Below, piece after piece: positions 1 through 8,715 of a stretch of DNA of 64,000 bases. Positions within the stretch are counted from its first letter, which is position 1, and each line of letters begins with the position of its first letter. The position numbers were made by a program, and so were the translations under genes. The notes below the pieces were generated by a model that made no database searches, was not told the DNA's origin, and saw only the letters and a list, made by a program, of their open reading frames with translations. This DNA comes from Propionispora sp. 2/2-37 (GTDB taxonomy: Bacteria > Bacillota > Negativicutes > Propionisporales > Propionisporaceae), in assembly GCF_001298735.1 (NCBI RefSeq), contig NZ_CYSP01000008.1, forward strand, positions 124,001-188,000, given 5' to 3'.

Positions 1-568
1 TGTCGAACATGCCGACCATCATGGAGTTAGTAATAATGACCCGCGGAGCGCCGGGATGCGATTTGAAAAGTCCCAGCGGATGTCCGGACTGTACCACCAG
101 CGTCTGGTCCTGCGTCATACACTCCAGATATTTCTTAATCAGCCGGTACTGCATCCAGTTCTGGCATACACTGCCGGTTTCTCCATAGGTAACCAGTTCA
201 TAGGGATATAAGGCCACTTCAAAATCCAAATTGTTGTCCATCATTACCTGGAATGCTTGACCTTCCACACAGTTTCCCTTGTATTCTTCAATCGGCCGGC
301 CGTAAATTCTTCCTGCCGGGCGGAAACGATAGCCGTAAATCCTGCCCCGGCTGGTCAATTCCTCCAAAAACTCGGGTATAAGTCGTTCATGATATTTAGG
401 CTCAATATATCGCAGTGCATTTTTCAACGCAATTTCGGTCTGTGCCTTGGATAAATTGAATCTTCTGGCCGGAGCCCTGCGGATATTCTCGACAAACCCC
501 GGCATATCCGGCAAAGTTTCATCAAGCCGGATTTGCATGGCATCCTTAATCTGCTCTTGATAAGCCAT
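1..568 (-). CDS. hutU: Urocanate hydratase, N-terminal part (cut by window edge)
   Basis: Urocanate hydratase adds water to urocanate to give imidazolonepropionate, using NAD+ as an electrophile; it acts in the cytoplasm in histidine breakdown. About 189 N-terminal residues are visible and the gene runs off the left edge. The segments VTYGETG, CQNWMQYRL and SGHPLGLF match the conserved N-terminal third of the family as I recall it. The ATG at 568 follows a strong AGGGGG site. It is the last visible gene of the minus-strand operon, 112 bases after the substrate-binding protein. No histidine ammonia-lyase, imidazolonepropionase or formiminoglutamate enzyme is visible, so a related substrate such as a modified urocanate cannot be excluded. 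Confidence 0.88.
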   Translation of the reverse strand, partial: MAYQEQIKDAMQIRLDETLPDMPGFVENIRRAPARRFNLSKAQTEIALKNALRYIEPKYHERLIPEFLEELTSRGRIYGYRFRPAGRIYGRPIEEYKGNCVEGQAFQVMMDNNLDFEVALYPYELVTYGETGSVCQNWMQYRLIKKYLECMTQDQTLVVQSGHPLGLFKSHPGAPRVIITNSMMVGMFD

Positions 569-680
569 CTGGTACTGCCCCCTCAGCTGTGCATTGGTTC
601 TGCGTGCATGCCTGCCGCCGTGAGGCGGCAGCGGCCTTTATGACCGCTGTCCTTTCACTGCCGGCCTGTATCACACCTGT

Positions 681-1703
681 TTATTTGGCAACAAAGCTGC
701 CGTTAATCATTTCGTCAAGATTTGGTTTTTCCTGGATCAATTTTTCTTTCAACCACAGATCGGCTGCTTTTTCGCTTACCTCATAAATTAAGCCTTTTTT
801 CGCTTCGGTACCGAAATAGTTCTTGTTACCGGCCTGATCATAAAACTCTACATCCGGTAAGGATTTGGTAAACTCTTCAACCGACTGGCCCATAGCTTTG
901 GCCATGATTTTATTGGCATCATCCGGGTTGGTTTTCATATATTCGATCGCATCGTACCAGCCTTTAACAATACCTTCCACACTGTCCGGATATTTATCGA
1001 CAAAATCTTTGCGTAAAGCCAGGGAATCCACAATCACACCGGGAGTTTCCTTACTGGAAACCAGAACATGACCGAAATCCGTTTTAGTGGCATTAGTCAG
1101 CCAAGGCTGCCAGGTTACGGCTGCATCGATTTTACCGGCTACAAAAGCCGCTCCGGCATCACCGGCAGTCATGCTTTGAACCTTGATATCACTGAAACTC
1201 AAACCTTCTTTGCCCAGCAAATACTGGAACCAGAAATAGCTGGCACCACCGGTGGTATCCAAGCCAACCGTTTTTCCTTTTAAATCCTTCAGGCTGGCAA
1301 TTTCTTTCTTGGCTACAACCCCGTCGCCGCCGCTGGAAGTATCCAGAGCCAGCACCTGTACAATCTTAATGCCGGCGGCCTGCGTCATAACCTGAGTGTC
1401 CACCGTGCTGGCCATACCCTGTATCTTATCGGCAGCCAGCGCGGTTTTTCTGTCACCGGCGCTCTGAATGGTTTGCATTTCTACATCAACACCGTGCTTT
1501 TTAAAGAAGCCTTTTTCCACGGCAACATACAACGGAGCATAGCCAATCCAGGAAGAAGCCCCGATTTTTACCGTACCGCTATACGTTTTAGCGGAAGTTT
1601 CCGCCGGCTTGGCTTCTTTGCTGCCGCCACATCCGGCAAACAGCGCCGCAACAACCATCATGCTCAAGATTAAAGAAAATATTTTCTTAAACGATTTACC
1701 CAT
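681..1703 (-). CDS. ABC transporter substrate-binding lipoprotein (NrtA/SsuA/TauA-type)
   Basis: A periplasm-facing binding protein of the nitrate/taurine/aliphatic sulfonate/thiamine-precursor family, 340 residues. A lipoprotein signal peptide ends in the lipobox LFAGC (lipidated Cys25). The mature part has the family's opening around IGASSWIGYAPLYVAVEKG and the WQPW motif. I chose the ATG at 1703 rather than the GTG at 1709 because the AGAGG site lies nine bases before the ATG and only three before the GTG. No permease or ATPase gene is visible, so the partners must lie left of the window or elsewhere. Its place between catabolic genes suggests it binds the nitrogenous substrate of the operon. 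That ligand is unknown. Confidence 0.85.
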   Translation of the reverse strand: MGKSFKKIFSLILSMMVVAALFAGCGGSKEAKPAETSAKTYSGTVKIGASSWIGYAPLYVAVEKGFFKKHGVDVEMQTIQSAGDRKTALAADKIQGMASTVDTQVMTQAAGIKIVQVLALDTSSGGDGVVAKKEIASLKDLKGKTVGLDTTGGASYFWFQYLLGKEGLSFSDIKVQSMTAGDAGAAFVAGKIDAAVTWQPWLTNATKTDFGHVLVSSKETPGVIVDSLALRKDFVDKYPDSVEGIVKGWYDAIEYMKTNPDDANKIMAKAMGQSVEEFTKSLPDVEFYDQAGNKNYFGTEAKKGLIYEVSEKAADLWLKEKLIQEKPNLDEMINGSFVAK

Positions 1704-1815
1704 TTCCACACACCTCTTTTTATTTCTGATAATTTCGATTCACCCTGCAACCAGCATCGTTAAAAGAGCCCACCTCCATTCGCAAATATAGAACCACATA
1801 ATAATGGGAATTTTT

Positions 1816-2790
1816 CTAAGGATTCACAAGATCGGCCGGAATTTCACCTTTCAACATGGTAATCACATTGCCCACCGCCCGAGTCTTGAGTTCTGTATAC
1901 GAATCAATTGAAATATAGGAAATATGTGGTGTAACCAGAATGTTGGCGCAGCGGAAGATAGCTTCATCGCCGGCAGGCGGCTCGTGGGCAATTACATCTA
2001 CCGCAGCTCCGGCTATCACGCCTTCCTGTACTGCCTTGATCAAATCCTCTTCCACCAGGATTCTGCCGCGAGCCGTATTAATGAGATATGCCGTCGGTTT
2101 CATCAGCTTGAACTCCCGGTATGAAAGCAGCCCTTCTGTCTCCGGAGTGTAAATGGCATTGACACTAACAAAGTCAGCCTGTGCCAGCCCTTTCGCCAGT
2201 TCCACTTTTTCCACGCCGCAGGCCGCCATCGTTTCACGGTCCACATACGCATCATAGGCCAGTACTTCCATATTGACAGCCTTCGCCCGGCGGGCAACCA
2301 CCCGGCCAATCCGCCCAAAACCGACAATCAACAGCTTGGACCCCTTAATTCTGCGAACGGGTTTGGAAACTGCCTGGGCCCCCCACAAGCCTTTGGCTAT
2401 GCTGCCTGAATAAGCGGTAAGGCGTTTATTGAAATGATAGATGCCAGCCAGCACGTAGTCGGCAAGGTCTTCGGCACAATAGCCGGATACGTTGGTCACT
2501 TTAATGCCCTTGGCTTTGGCGGTCTGGATATCCACGCGGTCAAAACCGCCGCCATATACTGCAATCGCCTTGCATCTCGGCATTTTCTCCAACATCTCCG
2601 CCGTAATATAGGCATACACCTGGCAGATGACGGCATCCACTTGATCGCCAAATGCGGCCAAATCGGCGGCATTGTCATAGTTCGAGTACTTAATGGTGCA
2701 GTTCGCATAGGTTTTGTTCAGAATTTCCTTCTCTATTTCATAATCCGGCCATTCTTCATCAATGATCCAGATAAACGGATTGTTTGACAT
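1816..2790 (-). CDS. D-2-hydroxyacid dehydrogenase family protein
   Basis: NAD(P)-dependent oxidoreductase interconverting a 2-hydroxyacid and a 2-oxoacid in the cytoplasm; 324 residues, the normal family length. The nucleotide-binding loop GFGRIG is at about 157-162. The catalytic set is Arg241 (NTARG), Glu270 (AHEPP) and His289 (TPHIS). It resembles the phosphoglycerate dehydrogenase/C-terminal-binding-protein branch. It starts only nine bases after the stop of the small aconitase-X subunit, so the two are very likely co-translated. That order suggests it handles the oxo- or hydroxyacid formed or used by the dehydratase. Substrate not predictable from sequence alone. Confidence 0.87.
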   Translation of the reverse strand: MSNNPFIWIIDEEWPDYEIEKEILNKTYANCTIKYSNYDNAADLAAFGDQVDAVICQVYAYITAEMLEKMPRCKAIAVYGGGFDRVDIQTAKAKGIKVTNVSGYCAEDLADYVLAGIYHFNKRLTAYSGSIAKGLWGAQAVSKPVRRIKGSKLLIVGFGRIGRVVARRAKAVNMEVLAYDAYVDRETMAACGVEKVELAKGLAQADFVSVNAIYTPETEGLLSYREFKLMKPTAYLINTARGRILVEEDLIKAVQEGVIAGAAVDVIAHEPPAGDEAIFRCANILVTPHISYISIDSYTELKTRAVGNVITMLKGEIPADLVNP

Positions 2791-2799
2791 AACAGCCTC

Positions 2800-3216
2800 C
2801 TATTTCTTCCGGACGGTAATCGTCCCTTTATCCGCATCCACTTCCACGTAATCGCCGTCTTGGGCCGCGGTGTAAAAGCTATCCTCCACCCGGTCCACCA
2901 TGGGAGTTTCCATAATAATTGCACTGGCTACCAGCGTAGTGTCCGGATTCTTAATAATCAAGGCTTTGGGTTCAGTCCCATTCATTTTTAACTGGTACAT
3001 GCCGTCCGCCTGCACCACCGAACTGCCTTTCCCGTTAGGAAACACCAGCACTTTGCCGGCTATCGACCGCCCCTCCAGGCAGTGATTCTTTTCAATAACA
3101 ATGCCGGTTTTCGGATCAACCAAATAGAAACAAAAATCATCGGTGGAGAACAGCACCTCTCCTGAAGCCTTGCCTTCGGAAATTTTATGACAGCTGAATA
3201 CCTGTTCCACTAACAT
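2800..3216 (-). CDS. Aconitase X small (swivel) subunit, DUF126
   Basis: Small subunit (138 residues) of the two-subunit form of aconitase X, corresponding to the swivelling domain of aconitase. The stretch SRSIAGKVLVFPNGKGSS in other members is matched here by EGRSIAGKVLVFPNGKGSS, the signature glycine-rich loop. The start codon overlaps the end of the large-subunit gene by seven bases (TGAATG-type junction), typical of a translationally coupled complex. In the family, aconitase X members dehydrate cis-3-hydroxy-L-proline or, in archaea, phosphomevalonate. Which reaction applies here is not shown. Confidence 0.88.
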   Translation of the reverse strand: MLVEQVFSCHKISEGKASGEVLFSTDDFCFYLVDPKTGIVIEKNHCLEGRSIAGKVLVFPNGKGSSVVQADGMYQLKMNGTEPKALIIKNPDTTLVASAIIMETPMVDRVEDSFYTAAQDGDYVEVDADKGTITVRKK

Positions 3217-4412
3217 TCACCCCTCAATGCGATTTCAACAGATTCCTCCAGGCTGCGGATTACAAAAGACATATCACGGCGCCGGGTATAGTAGGCGCAT
3301 TTCGGTGAATCCGTAACACCTTTTTTACCGTAAAGGAAATGCCAGCACGGCTGGTCCATACAGGTATCCTGGGCCAAATCCCCGCCGGCTGCCCTAAGGA
3401 TGTCCAGATAACCCATGCGTTTGGCCAGCTCGGTCGTCAGTGACGAAGTCATGATCCAGAGGGGAACAGCCAGCTTTTTGCCTTCCACCAGTTTAGCCAC
3501 GGTTGCCACCTGGTTGATGGTAAAGTGCGGACAGCCAAAGAGCGCAAAATCTATTTTTCCGCCTTTATCGGTTAAGGCTTCGTGCATTTCTTTCAGGTCC
3601 TGGTTGGTAATGGTAACCATTTCCGCCGGTTTTTCACCCTGGAAGGCATCCTCAAGGGTTTTCGCTTCCGGCGTAACCCCGACAATGTGATATAACGCCA
3701 CATTCCCTCCGGTATTTAGCTGGGCACCCAAATTCATCAAGGCCTCCGGCTTCGGATTCAAGGGCATGCCGCTGAAAACGGGAATTTTAAAACCGGTTTT
3801 TTTCGGCGTGACATAGCCTAAAAGCTGATAATCGAAATCATTTTTGATGTCGGCCTCCACTTCCACCAGAATTTGCCCCCTGCGGTTTTCATCCAGCAAA
3901 TAACCATATAGAGGAGCTACACCGGTTACTGCGGCACACAGGGCACTTTGAGCAGCCTCCCGGTTGGTTCTGGCTCCGTAAACCGAATTAATAAAGGGCG
4001 TTGCGCTGGATTCGGAATAAGAGGTAATCTCTCCGAAACGCGGTACGTTTTTCTCCAGGTAGGGTGTACAGTTGTAGGTCAGCGTAGCGCCGATCTTCCG
4101 GTACGCTTCCCGCGTTCTCTTGATAATGGCTTCATCCTCCGGCGCAATGGTGGTAATGCCCTGAAAATATTCCAAATTAAAACCTGGGTTTACCGTCGGA
4201 GAAACACGGCAGACAGCACCGCCGGCAACCAGTTTCTCCACAAACCACAAATCGGCCTCCTGATTGCTCAATGCAACGTGTGTCCGGGAAACAGCCACCA
4301 TCTTTTCAGCGTTGTAGGCTTCGCCGATGGCCACTTGTATTTTCATGGCCAGTGCCGTTCCGGGACCGTATTTGCCATCCAGCATGGCTTGTTCTTCTTT
4401 GGTTAGTTTCAT
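3210..4412 (-). CDS. Aconitase X catalytic subunit (DUF521)
   Basis: Iron-sulfur dehydratase large subunit, 400 residues, partner of the DUF126 protein. Family-typical blocks are SRTHVALSNQEADLWFVEKL near the N-terminus, YSESSATPFINSVYGARTN in the middle and FGCPHFTINQ later; cysteines in TYNCTPY, FGCPH and DTCMDQPCW are the likely cluster ligands. The ATG at 4412 is preferred over the upstream ATG at 4427 because GGAGGGG sits between them, five bases before the second. It lies 37 bases after the amidohydrolase gene. The family removes water from hydroxyacids or hydroxyprolines. Together with two amidohydrolases and a hydroxyacid dehydrogenase it points to breakdown of a cyclic nitrogen compound, but that is inference. 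Confidence 0.9.
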   Translation of the reverse strand: MKLTKEEQAMLDGKYGPGTALAMKIQVAIGEAYNAEKMVAVSRTHVALSNQEADLWFVEKLVAGGAVCRVSPTVNPGFNLEYFQGITTIAPEDEAIIKRTREAYRKIGATLTYNCTPYLEKNVPRFGEITSYSESSATPFINSVYGARTNREAAQSALCAAVTGVAPLYGYLLDENRRGQILVEVEADIKNDFDYQLLGYVTPKKTGFKIPVFSGMPLNPKPEALMNLGAQLNTGGNVALYHIVGVTPEAKTLEDAFQGEKPAEMVTITNQDLKEMHEALTDKGGKIDFALFGCPHFTINQVATVAKLVEGKKLAVPLWIMTSSLTTELAKRMGYLDILRAAGGDLAQDTCMDQPCWHFLYGKKGVTDSPKCAYYTRRRDMSFVIRSLEESVEIALRGEC

Positions 4413-4449
4413 TTCGTTCCCCTCCATCTAATAACCATCCGTCTCATTT

Positions 4450-5778
4450 TTACCCTTCAAATTTTTCCATGACCCGTTCGACCGCCTGAAGAATTGTCTT
4501 TTCCGGCACTGTCACCAGCTTGCCGTCCTTCACACAGGTTTTGCCGTTAACCACCACCGAATGGATGGCTGTCGGCTGTAGGGAGTAGACAATATTCGGG
4601 AGAATCTGTTCTCCGGAACGCGAAATGGGACGCATGGAAAGATCCTGGGTGGAAATACCGACAAAGTCCGCTTTGTACCCTGCCTGAATGCCGCCAACCG
4701 GCAGTCCCAGCACATCGGCGCCCCCGGCTGTCCCCATGGCAAAGGCCTGTTGATGGGTAACCGACATAGCCTTCAAGGTGCTGGCTTTCTGCAGCAATGC
4801 CACCATCCGCATCTCCTCAAAAATACTGATCCGGTTATTGCTGCAGGCCCCGTCACTGCCCAGGCTGACAACAACGCCGGCCTGCAGCATTCCGGGAATG
4901 TTGGTCACCCCGTCGGCCAAAAACATATTGCTGGAAGGGCAATACGCCAGCTTGCCTCCCTTGGCTCCCAGCGTATCGATTTCACTGTCGCTTAGCCATA
5001 CGCCGTGAATAATGACCATACTGCTGTCAACAACCCCGATTTTGTCCAGCAGTTCAATGGTCCGCAGACCATATTTTTGCTGTACTTCCTCCACTTCGAA
5101 CATTTCTTCGGCCACATGAATATGGAAAGCCGTATTCAGCTCCTTAGCCAGCCGGTAGCCGGCCTCAATCATTTCCAGAGAAGCGGCGTGCAGGCTGTGT
5201 GGCGCCGGGACTACGGTTACCATGTCCTGATCGGCGTATTTTAAAGCCAGCTGCCGGGTATTCTCCACCGCCTGGGAAACCGTTTCCAAATATCCTTTAG
5301 GGGCCCCGTCCCAGTCATACATGGTACGGGCCAGGCAAAGGCGAATACCGACATCCCTGGCTGCGCGAATAACGGCTTCATCACTCTCGGTACCGTCGTT
5401 GTGAACATAAAAGAAATCACTCACCGTGGTAACACCGCAGCGCATCATTTCTCCGAAGGCAAACAGCGCCCCGGTATAAATATCTTCCGTCGTTAAGCGG
5501 GGCGAGAATTTATAAAGCGCATTGTCGCGCCATTCCAGAAACGGCCGGTCGGCGGCAATGCCCCGCAGCAGGCTTTGAAAAGAATGATTGTGGGCATTTA
5601 CGGTTCCGGGTACCATAACACTGTCTTCCCAGGTTTCCACTACCGCATCCGGATGTTCGGCCAGCATCCTTCGCGCCGGACCTACTCTGGTAATGACCGT
5701 ATCGGTAACCAGTACAGCCATGTTCTCTTGAAAACTATTGCCAACGTAAACGTATTCCGGCACATAGAGACGTTTCAT
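4450..5778 (-). CDS. Metal-dependent amidohydrolase/deaminase (TRZ/ATZ superfamily)
   Basis: Cytoplasmic zinc- or iron-dependent hydrolase of 442 residues with a TIM-barrel fold. The metal ligands are visible in order: NAHNHSFQ (His63, His65), FHIHVAEE (His219/His221 region), IIHG (His258) and LGSDG (Asp309). The HNHSFQ form of the first motif resembles formiminoglutamate deiminase (HutF), guanine deaminase and 8-oxoguanine deaminase, so deamination or deimination of a C=N group is the best guess. It begins directly at the end of the M20 gene (stop and start adjoin), which implies coupled translation. With urocanase in the same operon a HutF-like role is possible, but the neighbours are not those of a normal hut operon. 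Confidence 0.83.
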   Translation of the reverse strand: MKRLYVPEYVYVGNSFQENMAVLVTDTVITRVGPARRMLAEHPDAVVETWEDSVMVPGTVNAHNHSFQSLLRGIAADRPFLEWRDNALYKFSPRLTTEDIYTGALFAFGEMMRCGVTTVSDFFYVHNDGTESDEAVIRAARDVGIRLCLARTMYDWDGAPKGYLETVSQAVENTRQLALKYADQDMVTVVPAPHSLHAASLEMIEAGYRLAKELNTAFHIHVAEEMFEVEEVQQKYGLRTIELLDKIGVVDSSMVIIHGVWLSDSEIDTLGAKGGKLAYCPSSNMFLADGVTNIPGMLQAGVVVSLGSDGACSNNRISIFEEMRMVALLQKASTLKAMSVTHQQAFAMGTAGGADVLGLPVGGIQAGYKADFVGISTQDLSMRPISRSGEQILPNIVYSLQPTAIHSVVVNGKTCVKDGKLVTVPEKTILQAVERVMEKFEG

Positions 5779-7071
5779 TTAATTCAGCTCCTTATCAAGA
5801 ATCAACACTGCCTGCAGCAAGCCATTACCGGCCTTGACGATATCTTTCATATCCGTCTTCTCCTCCGGACAATGACTCTTGCCGTCAATGCTTTGAACAA
5901 ACAGCATACCGGTTTTGGCAAAGTTGACCATGTGCGCTGCATCATGACCGGCCATGCTTACCAGATTTAAAAAGGGTTCTTCCATCTTGTTAAGACTCTT
6001 GTCCAGAGCAGCAATAATTTGCCGGTCCATAGCCACCGCCGCCTGATCAAGAATAACCTCGCGCCGGACAGTAACCCCCCGTTCTTGCGCAATCCGCTCT
6101 TCAATCCGGTCCAGTGCGGCAATAATCTGCTTGCCGACAGCCGTCTGCGAGCATCTGAATTCCAGCGTAAGCTCCACTTCTCCGGGAACAATGTTGGCAG
6201 CGTTCGGAAATACTTCCAATGAGCCAATGGTCCCTACCACATCCTCACGGTTACATTCTTTAATACACTCTTCAAATGCCAACGAAAAAGCCGCAGCCGC
6301 CAGAAGGGCGTCCTTCCGGTCCTTCATAACGGTTGTTCCGGCATGATTGGCCTCACCGGTAATAACAATTTTTTCCCGGTATATTCCGGTAATGTGCGTC
6401 ACGATTCCCAAAGACAGTTGTTTGTCAAACAGGCGCCTTCCCTGTTCAATATGACATTCCAGAAACGCGCTGATCTCGCCGGGCTGCAAACAAGCCTCCT
6501 CGACATTCTCCAGATTGCCGCCTGCCTTTGACACGGCATTCTGCAATGAACTTTGATCGATCTTGCTTACTACTTTAACGAGAATATCCTTGCCCAGTTT
6601 ACCGGAAACCGTCTTGCTTCCCAGCGTTGACAGCCCGTAAGGATTGGGTTCTTCCCCCGAAAAGGAAACCACTGTCAGTGGATGCCGCAGGATTATGCCA
6701 TTTTCTTTTATGGTCTGCAGTACCTCGGTTGCCAGCAACACGCCCAAGGCGCCATCATAGGCCCCACCGTTGGGAACGGTATCATGGTGAGAACCCAGTA
6801 CAATGGGAGGTATTTGTTCGGAACCGGGCAGCACGGTCCACATATTGGCGATTGCATCGATCCGGGTGGCAACACCGATTTCTTTTTCCCACAAAGCCTG
6901 TAGGAATTCCCGCGCCTGCTGGTCGGCCTCACTGCCGAAGGGCCGGTCAATTCCTCCGGTATGATGATTGGCGCCGAAAACAGCCAATGATTTTAAATTG
7001 CTTCCCAGCCTGCCCGCGTTGACCTGATAACAGGTTTCTTGCTCTTTTTCCTTTCTTGCATATACGTTCAA
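5779..7071 (-). CDS. M20-family amidohydrolase (allantoate / N-carbamoyl-L-amino acid hydrolase type)
   Basis: Binuclear metal hydrolase, 430 residues, of the group that includes allantoate amidohydrolase, N-carbamoyl-L-amino acid amidohydrolase and beta-ureidopropionase. Metal-site motifs are GSHHDTV (His95/Asp97 area), GAYDGALG (Asp106), SGEE (Glu140-141) and CHIEQG (His207); the dimerisation-domain motif ANHAGTT is also present. These enzymes release ammonia and CO2 from ureido or carbamoyl compounds. The start is uncertain: the reading frame opens with TTG at 7071 behind a weak GAGTG. It follows the short RpiR protein by 37 bases. With the next gene it forms a pair that could open and strip a cyclic ureide. 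Confidence 0.88.
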   Translation of the reverse strand: MNVYARKEKEQETCYQVNAGRLGSNLKSLAVFGANHHTGGIDRPFGSEADQQAREFLQALWEKEIGVATRIDAIANMWTVLPGSEQIPPIVLGSHHDTVPNGGAYDGALGVLLATEVLQTIKENGIILRHPLTVVSFSGEEPNPYGLSTLGSKTVSGKLGKDILVKVVSKIDQSSLQNAVSKAGGNLENVEEACLQPGEISAFLECHIEQGRRLFDKQLSLGIVTHITGIYREKIVITGEANHAGTTVMKDRKDALLAAAAFSLAFEECIKECNREDVVGTIGSLEVFPNAANIVPGEVELTLEFRCSQTAVGKQIIAALDRIEERIAQERGVTVRREVILDQAAVAMDRQIIAALDKSLNKMEEPFLNLVSMAGHDAAHMVNFAKTGMLFVQSIDGKSHCPEEKTDMKDIVKAGNGLLQAVLILDKELN

Positions 7072-7108
7072 GTCTGATCACTCATTTCTATTAGGGAAAT
7101 CATGTCAT

Positions 7109-7348
7109 TCATCGGTTCCGTAAAAAATCGTTATAAGCGCGGTATCTCAAAACACTGCAAAGCCTTGATACGCTTCCCTGACTGATATTGGCTTCGGCCG
7201 CCAGTTCTCCGGCTGTCATAAAAATAATGCTCATATAGTTTTTTTCTATATAGCCTGCCAGTTTCTCATAGGTAGGAGAATCCTGTGAAATACCAACCAT
7301 CTTTTGTATCAGGCTCTGCAGTTCTCCGATTCGTGGTTTTACGCCCAT
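7109..7348 (-). CDS. Short RpiR/MurR-type HTH regulator lacking the SIS domain
   Basis: Seventy-nine residues that correspond only to the N-terminal helix-turn-helix (HTH_6) of RpiR regulators: TAGELAAEANISQGSVSRLC is the recognition region. Normal RpiR proteins are about 280 residues with a C-terminal SIS domain that binds phosphosugars; here TGA follows directly after the HTH and only 37 bases separate it from the next gene, so no SIS remnant can be hidden. The ATG at 7348 is chosen because AGGGGGG lies five bases before it. As first gene of the catabolic operon it is the obvious candidate regulator, probably acting at the palindrome 7579-7610. Whether it is a trimmed functional repressor or a relic is open. 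Confidence 0.75.
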   Translation of the reverse strand: MGVKPRIGELQSLIQKMVGISQDSPTYEKLAGYIEKNYMSIIFMTAGELAAEANISQGSVSRLCSVLRYRAYNDFLRNR

Positions 7349-7480
7349 ACTATCCCCCCTCATGCCCTGAACAAGGAATGATGAATCCATTCATGAAATA
7401 TTCAGTAATAATGACAGCATTAATTTTCGAGCAAAAAAAATCGCGATCACTTTTATATAGCAAGCGATATAAAGCAGCAA

Positions 7481-7521
7481 AAAGGCGCTTAAAAGACCGC
7501 TATCGTCTTCTAAACGCCTTT
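7481..7521 (-). terminator. Hairpin in the operon leader
   Basis: Imperfect inverted repeat, arms 7481-7497 and 7505-7521 (17 positions, three mismatches), with a short loop. It lies between the promoter at 7640-7668 and the RpiR-like gene. It could be an attenuator or the end of the isocitrate dehydrogenase transcript. No long T-run follows on the minus strand. Confidence 0.5.
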
Positions 7522-7578
7522 GTTTAGAGATGGCCGCATAACTTTTGTCTTCAGGAAACCTCTCCTGTAAAACAAAAA

Positions 7579-7610
7579 ATGTCCAAAAATATATACATAT
7601 TTTTGGACAT
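7579..7610. promoter_or_regulatory. Perfect 14-bp-arm palindrome, candidate operator
   Basis: ATGTCCAAAAATAT and its exact reverse complement, separated by four bases (ATAC). It sits 30-60 bases downstream of the predicted minus-strand start site and upstream of the HTH gene, where repressors of the RpiR class commonly bind. The high AT content and perfect symmetry favour a protein site. A hairpin in RNA is also possible. Confidence 0.55.
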
Positions 7611-7639
7611 CATTGTCGCAACCGCTATTATTTGTATAT

Positions 7640-7668
7640 AAAGTAACATACCCGGGAGTCTTTGTCAA
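7640..7668 (-). promoter_or_regulatory. Sigma-A-type promoter of the 7348-to-1 operon
   Basis: On the minus strand, TTGACA (7663-7668) is followed after 17 bases by TACTTT (7640-7645). The -35 is a perfect match and the -10 a fair one. It would drive the RpiR-like gene and the catabolic genes to its left. Confidence 0.6.
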
Positions 7669-7719
7669 CCGGTTTATCCAATTTATTGCCTAAATCCCCT
7701 TTTACTGCAGACAATTTTT

Positions 7720-8715
7720 TTACAGTTCCCTGATAATCGCTTCCGTCATGTCCCCGGTTGTTGCCGTTCCTCCCAGATCGGGAGTAACGGTTTTTCCGGC
7801 GGCAATTACTTTTCCCACGGCACTGCGTATCCGGTCGGCCACCGCCTGCTCGCCAACATGTTCCAGCAGCATGAGCCCCGACAGCAGCATGGCTGCCGGA
7901 TTTACTATATTTTTGCCGGCAATGTCCGGAGCCGTACCGTGAACCGCTTCAAATATAGCGCATTCCGTACCGATATTGGCTCCCGGAACCACCCCCAGAC
8001 CACCTGCCAGGCCGGCGCAAAGGTCGGAAATGATGTCGCCATACAGATTCGGCGCCAGCAGCACATCATAGGTTTCCGGACGAATAACCAGTTGCATGCA
8101 CATATTGTCGACAATCACTTCCTCATAAGCTACCTGCGGGTACCGCCCGGCAACCTCCCGGACACATTCCAGGAACAGGCCGTCCGAAAGCTTCATGATA
8201 TTGGCCTTATGCACGGCAGTTACTTTTTTGCGTCCATGTTTGACTGCATATTGGAAAGCAGCTTCCGCAATGCGCAGCGAGGCTTTACGCGTGATAATTT
8301 TAATGGATTCGGCCGCATCCAGGCCGACTCTATGTTCCACTCCGGCATACAAATCTTCGGTATTTTCCCGGAAAATGACCAGGTTGATGTTCTGATAGCG
8401 GCTGGCAATGCCGGTTATCGTTTGTACCGGACGAAGGTTGCAGTATAAGTCGAAGGTCTGGCGCAACGTAACATTGATGCTGCGGTAGCCCTTGCCGATC
8501 TGGGTTGTCAGCGGCCCCTTAAGGGCCAGGCCGTTTTGCCGGATACTATTCAGGGTAGCGTCCGGCAGCGGTACTCCGGCTTGATCTATGGCAGCCTGCC
8601 CGGCCAGGCAGATCTCCCATTCAACAGGCGCCTGAGCAGCCGCGAAAATTTTCCGGACAGCGCCGGCAATTTCCGGGCCCACACCATCACCAGGGATTAA
8701 TGTAACCTTATGCAT
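7720..8715 (-). CDS. icd: NAD-dependent isocitrate dehydrogenase
   Basis: Decarboxylates isocitrate to 2-oxoglutarate in the oxidative branch of the TCA cycle. Length 331, typical for the short NAD-dependent, isopropylmalate-dehydrogenase-like form. Visible signatures are IPGDGVGPE at the N-terminus, YRSINVTLRQTFDLYCNLRP (the Ser/Asn pair that reads the isocitrate gamma-carboxylate), FRENTEDLYAG and HKANIMKLSDG. Its start overlaps the end of the aconitase gene by eight bases, so the two consecutive enzymes are translationally coupled. Isopropylmalate dehydrogenase is less likely given the SINVTLRQ substrate loop and the neighbours. Confidence 0.9.
   Translation of the reverse strand: MHKVTLIPGDGVGPEIAGAVRKIFAAAQAPVEWEICLAGQAAIDQAGVPLPDATLNSIRQNGLALKGPLTTQIGKGYRSINVTLRQTFDLYCNLRPVQTITGIASRYQNINLVIFRENTEDLYAGVEHRVGLDAAESIKIITRKASLRIAEAAFQYAVKHGRKKVTAVHKANIMKLSDGLFLECVREVAGRYPQVAYEEVIVDNMCMQLVIRPETYDVLLAPNLYGDIISDLCAGLAGGLGVVPGANIGTECAIFEAVHGTAPDIAGKNIVNPAAMLLSGLMLLEHVGEQAVADRIRSAVGKVIAAGKTVTPDLGGTATTGDMTEAIIREL

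Noticed and set aside
7858..8448. 196-codon plus-strand frame opposite isocitrate dehydrogenase
   Set aside because: It mirrors a well-supported gene on the other strand, has no ribosome site and no recognisable motif.
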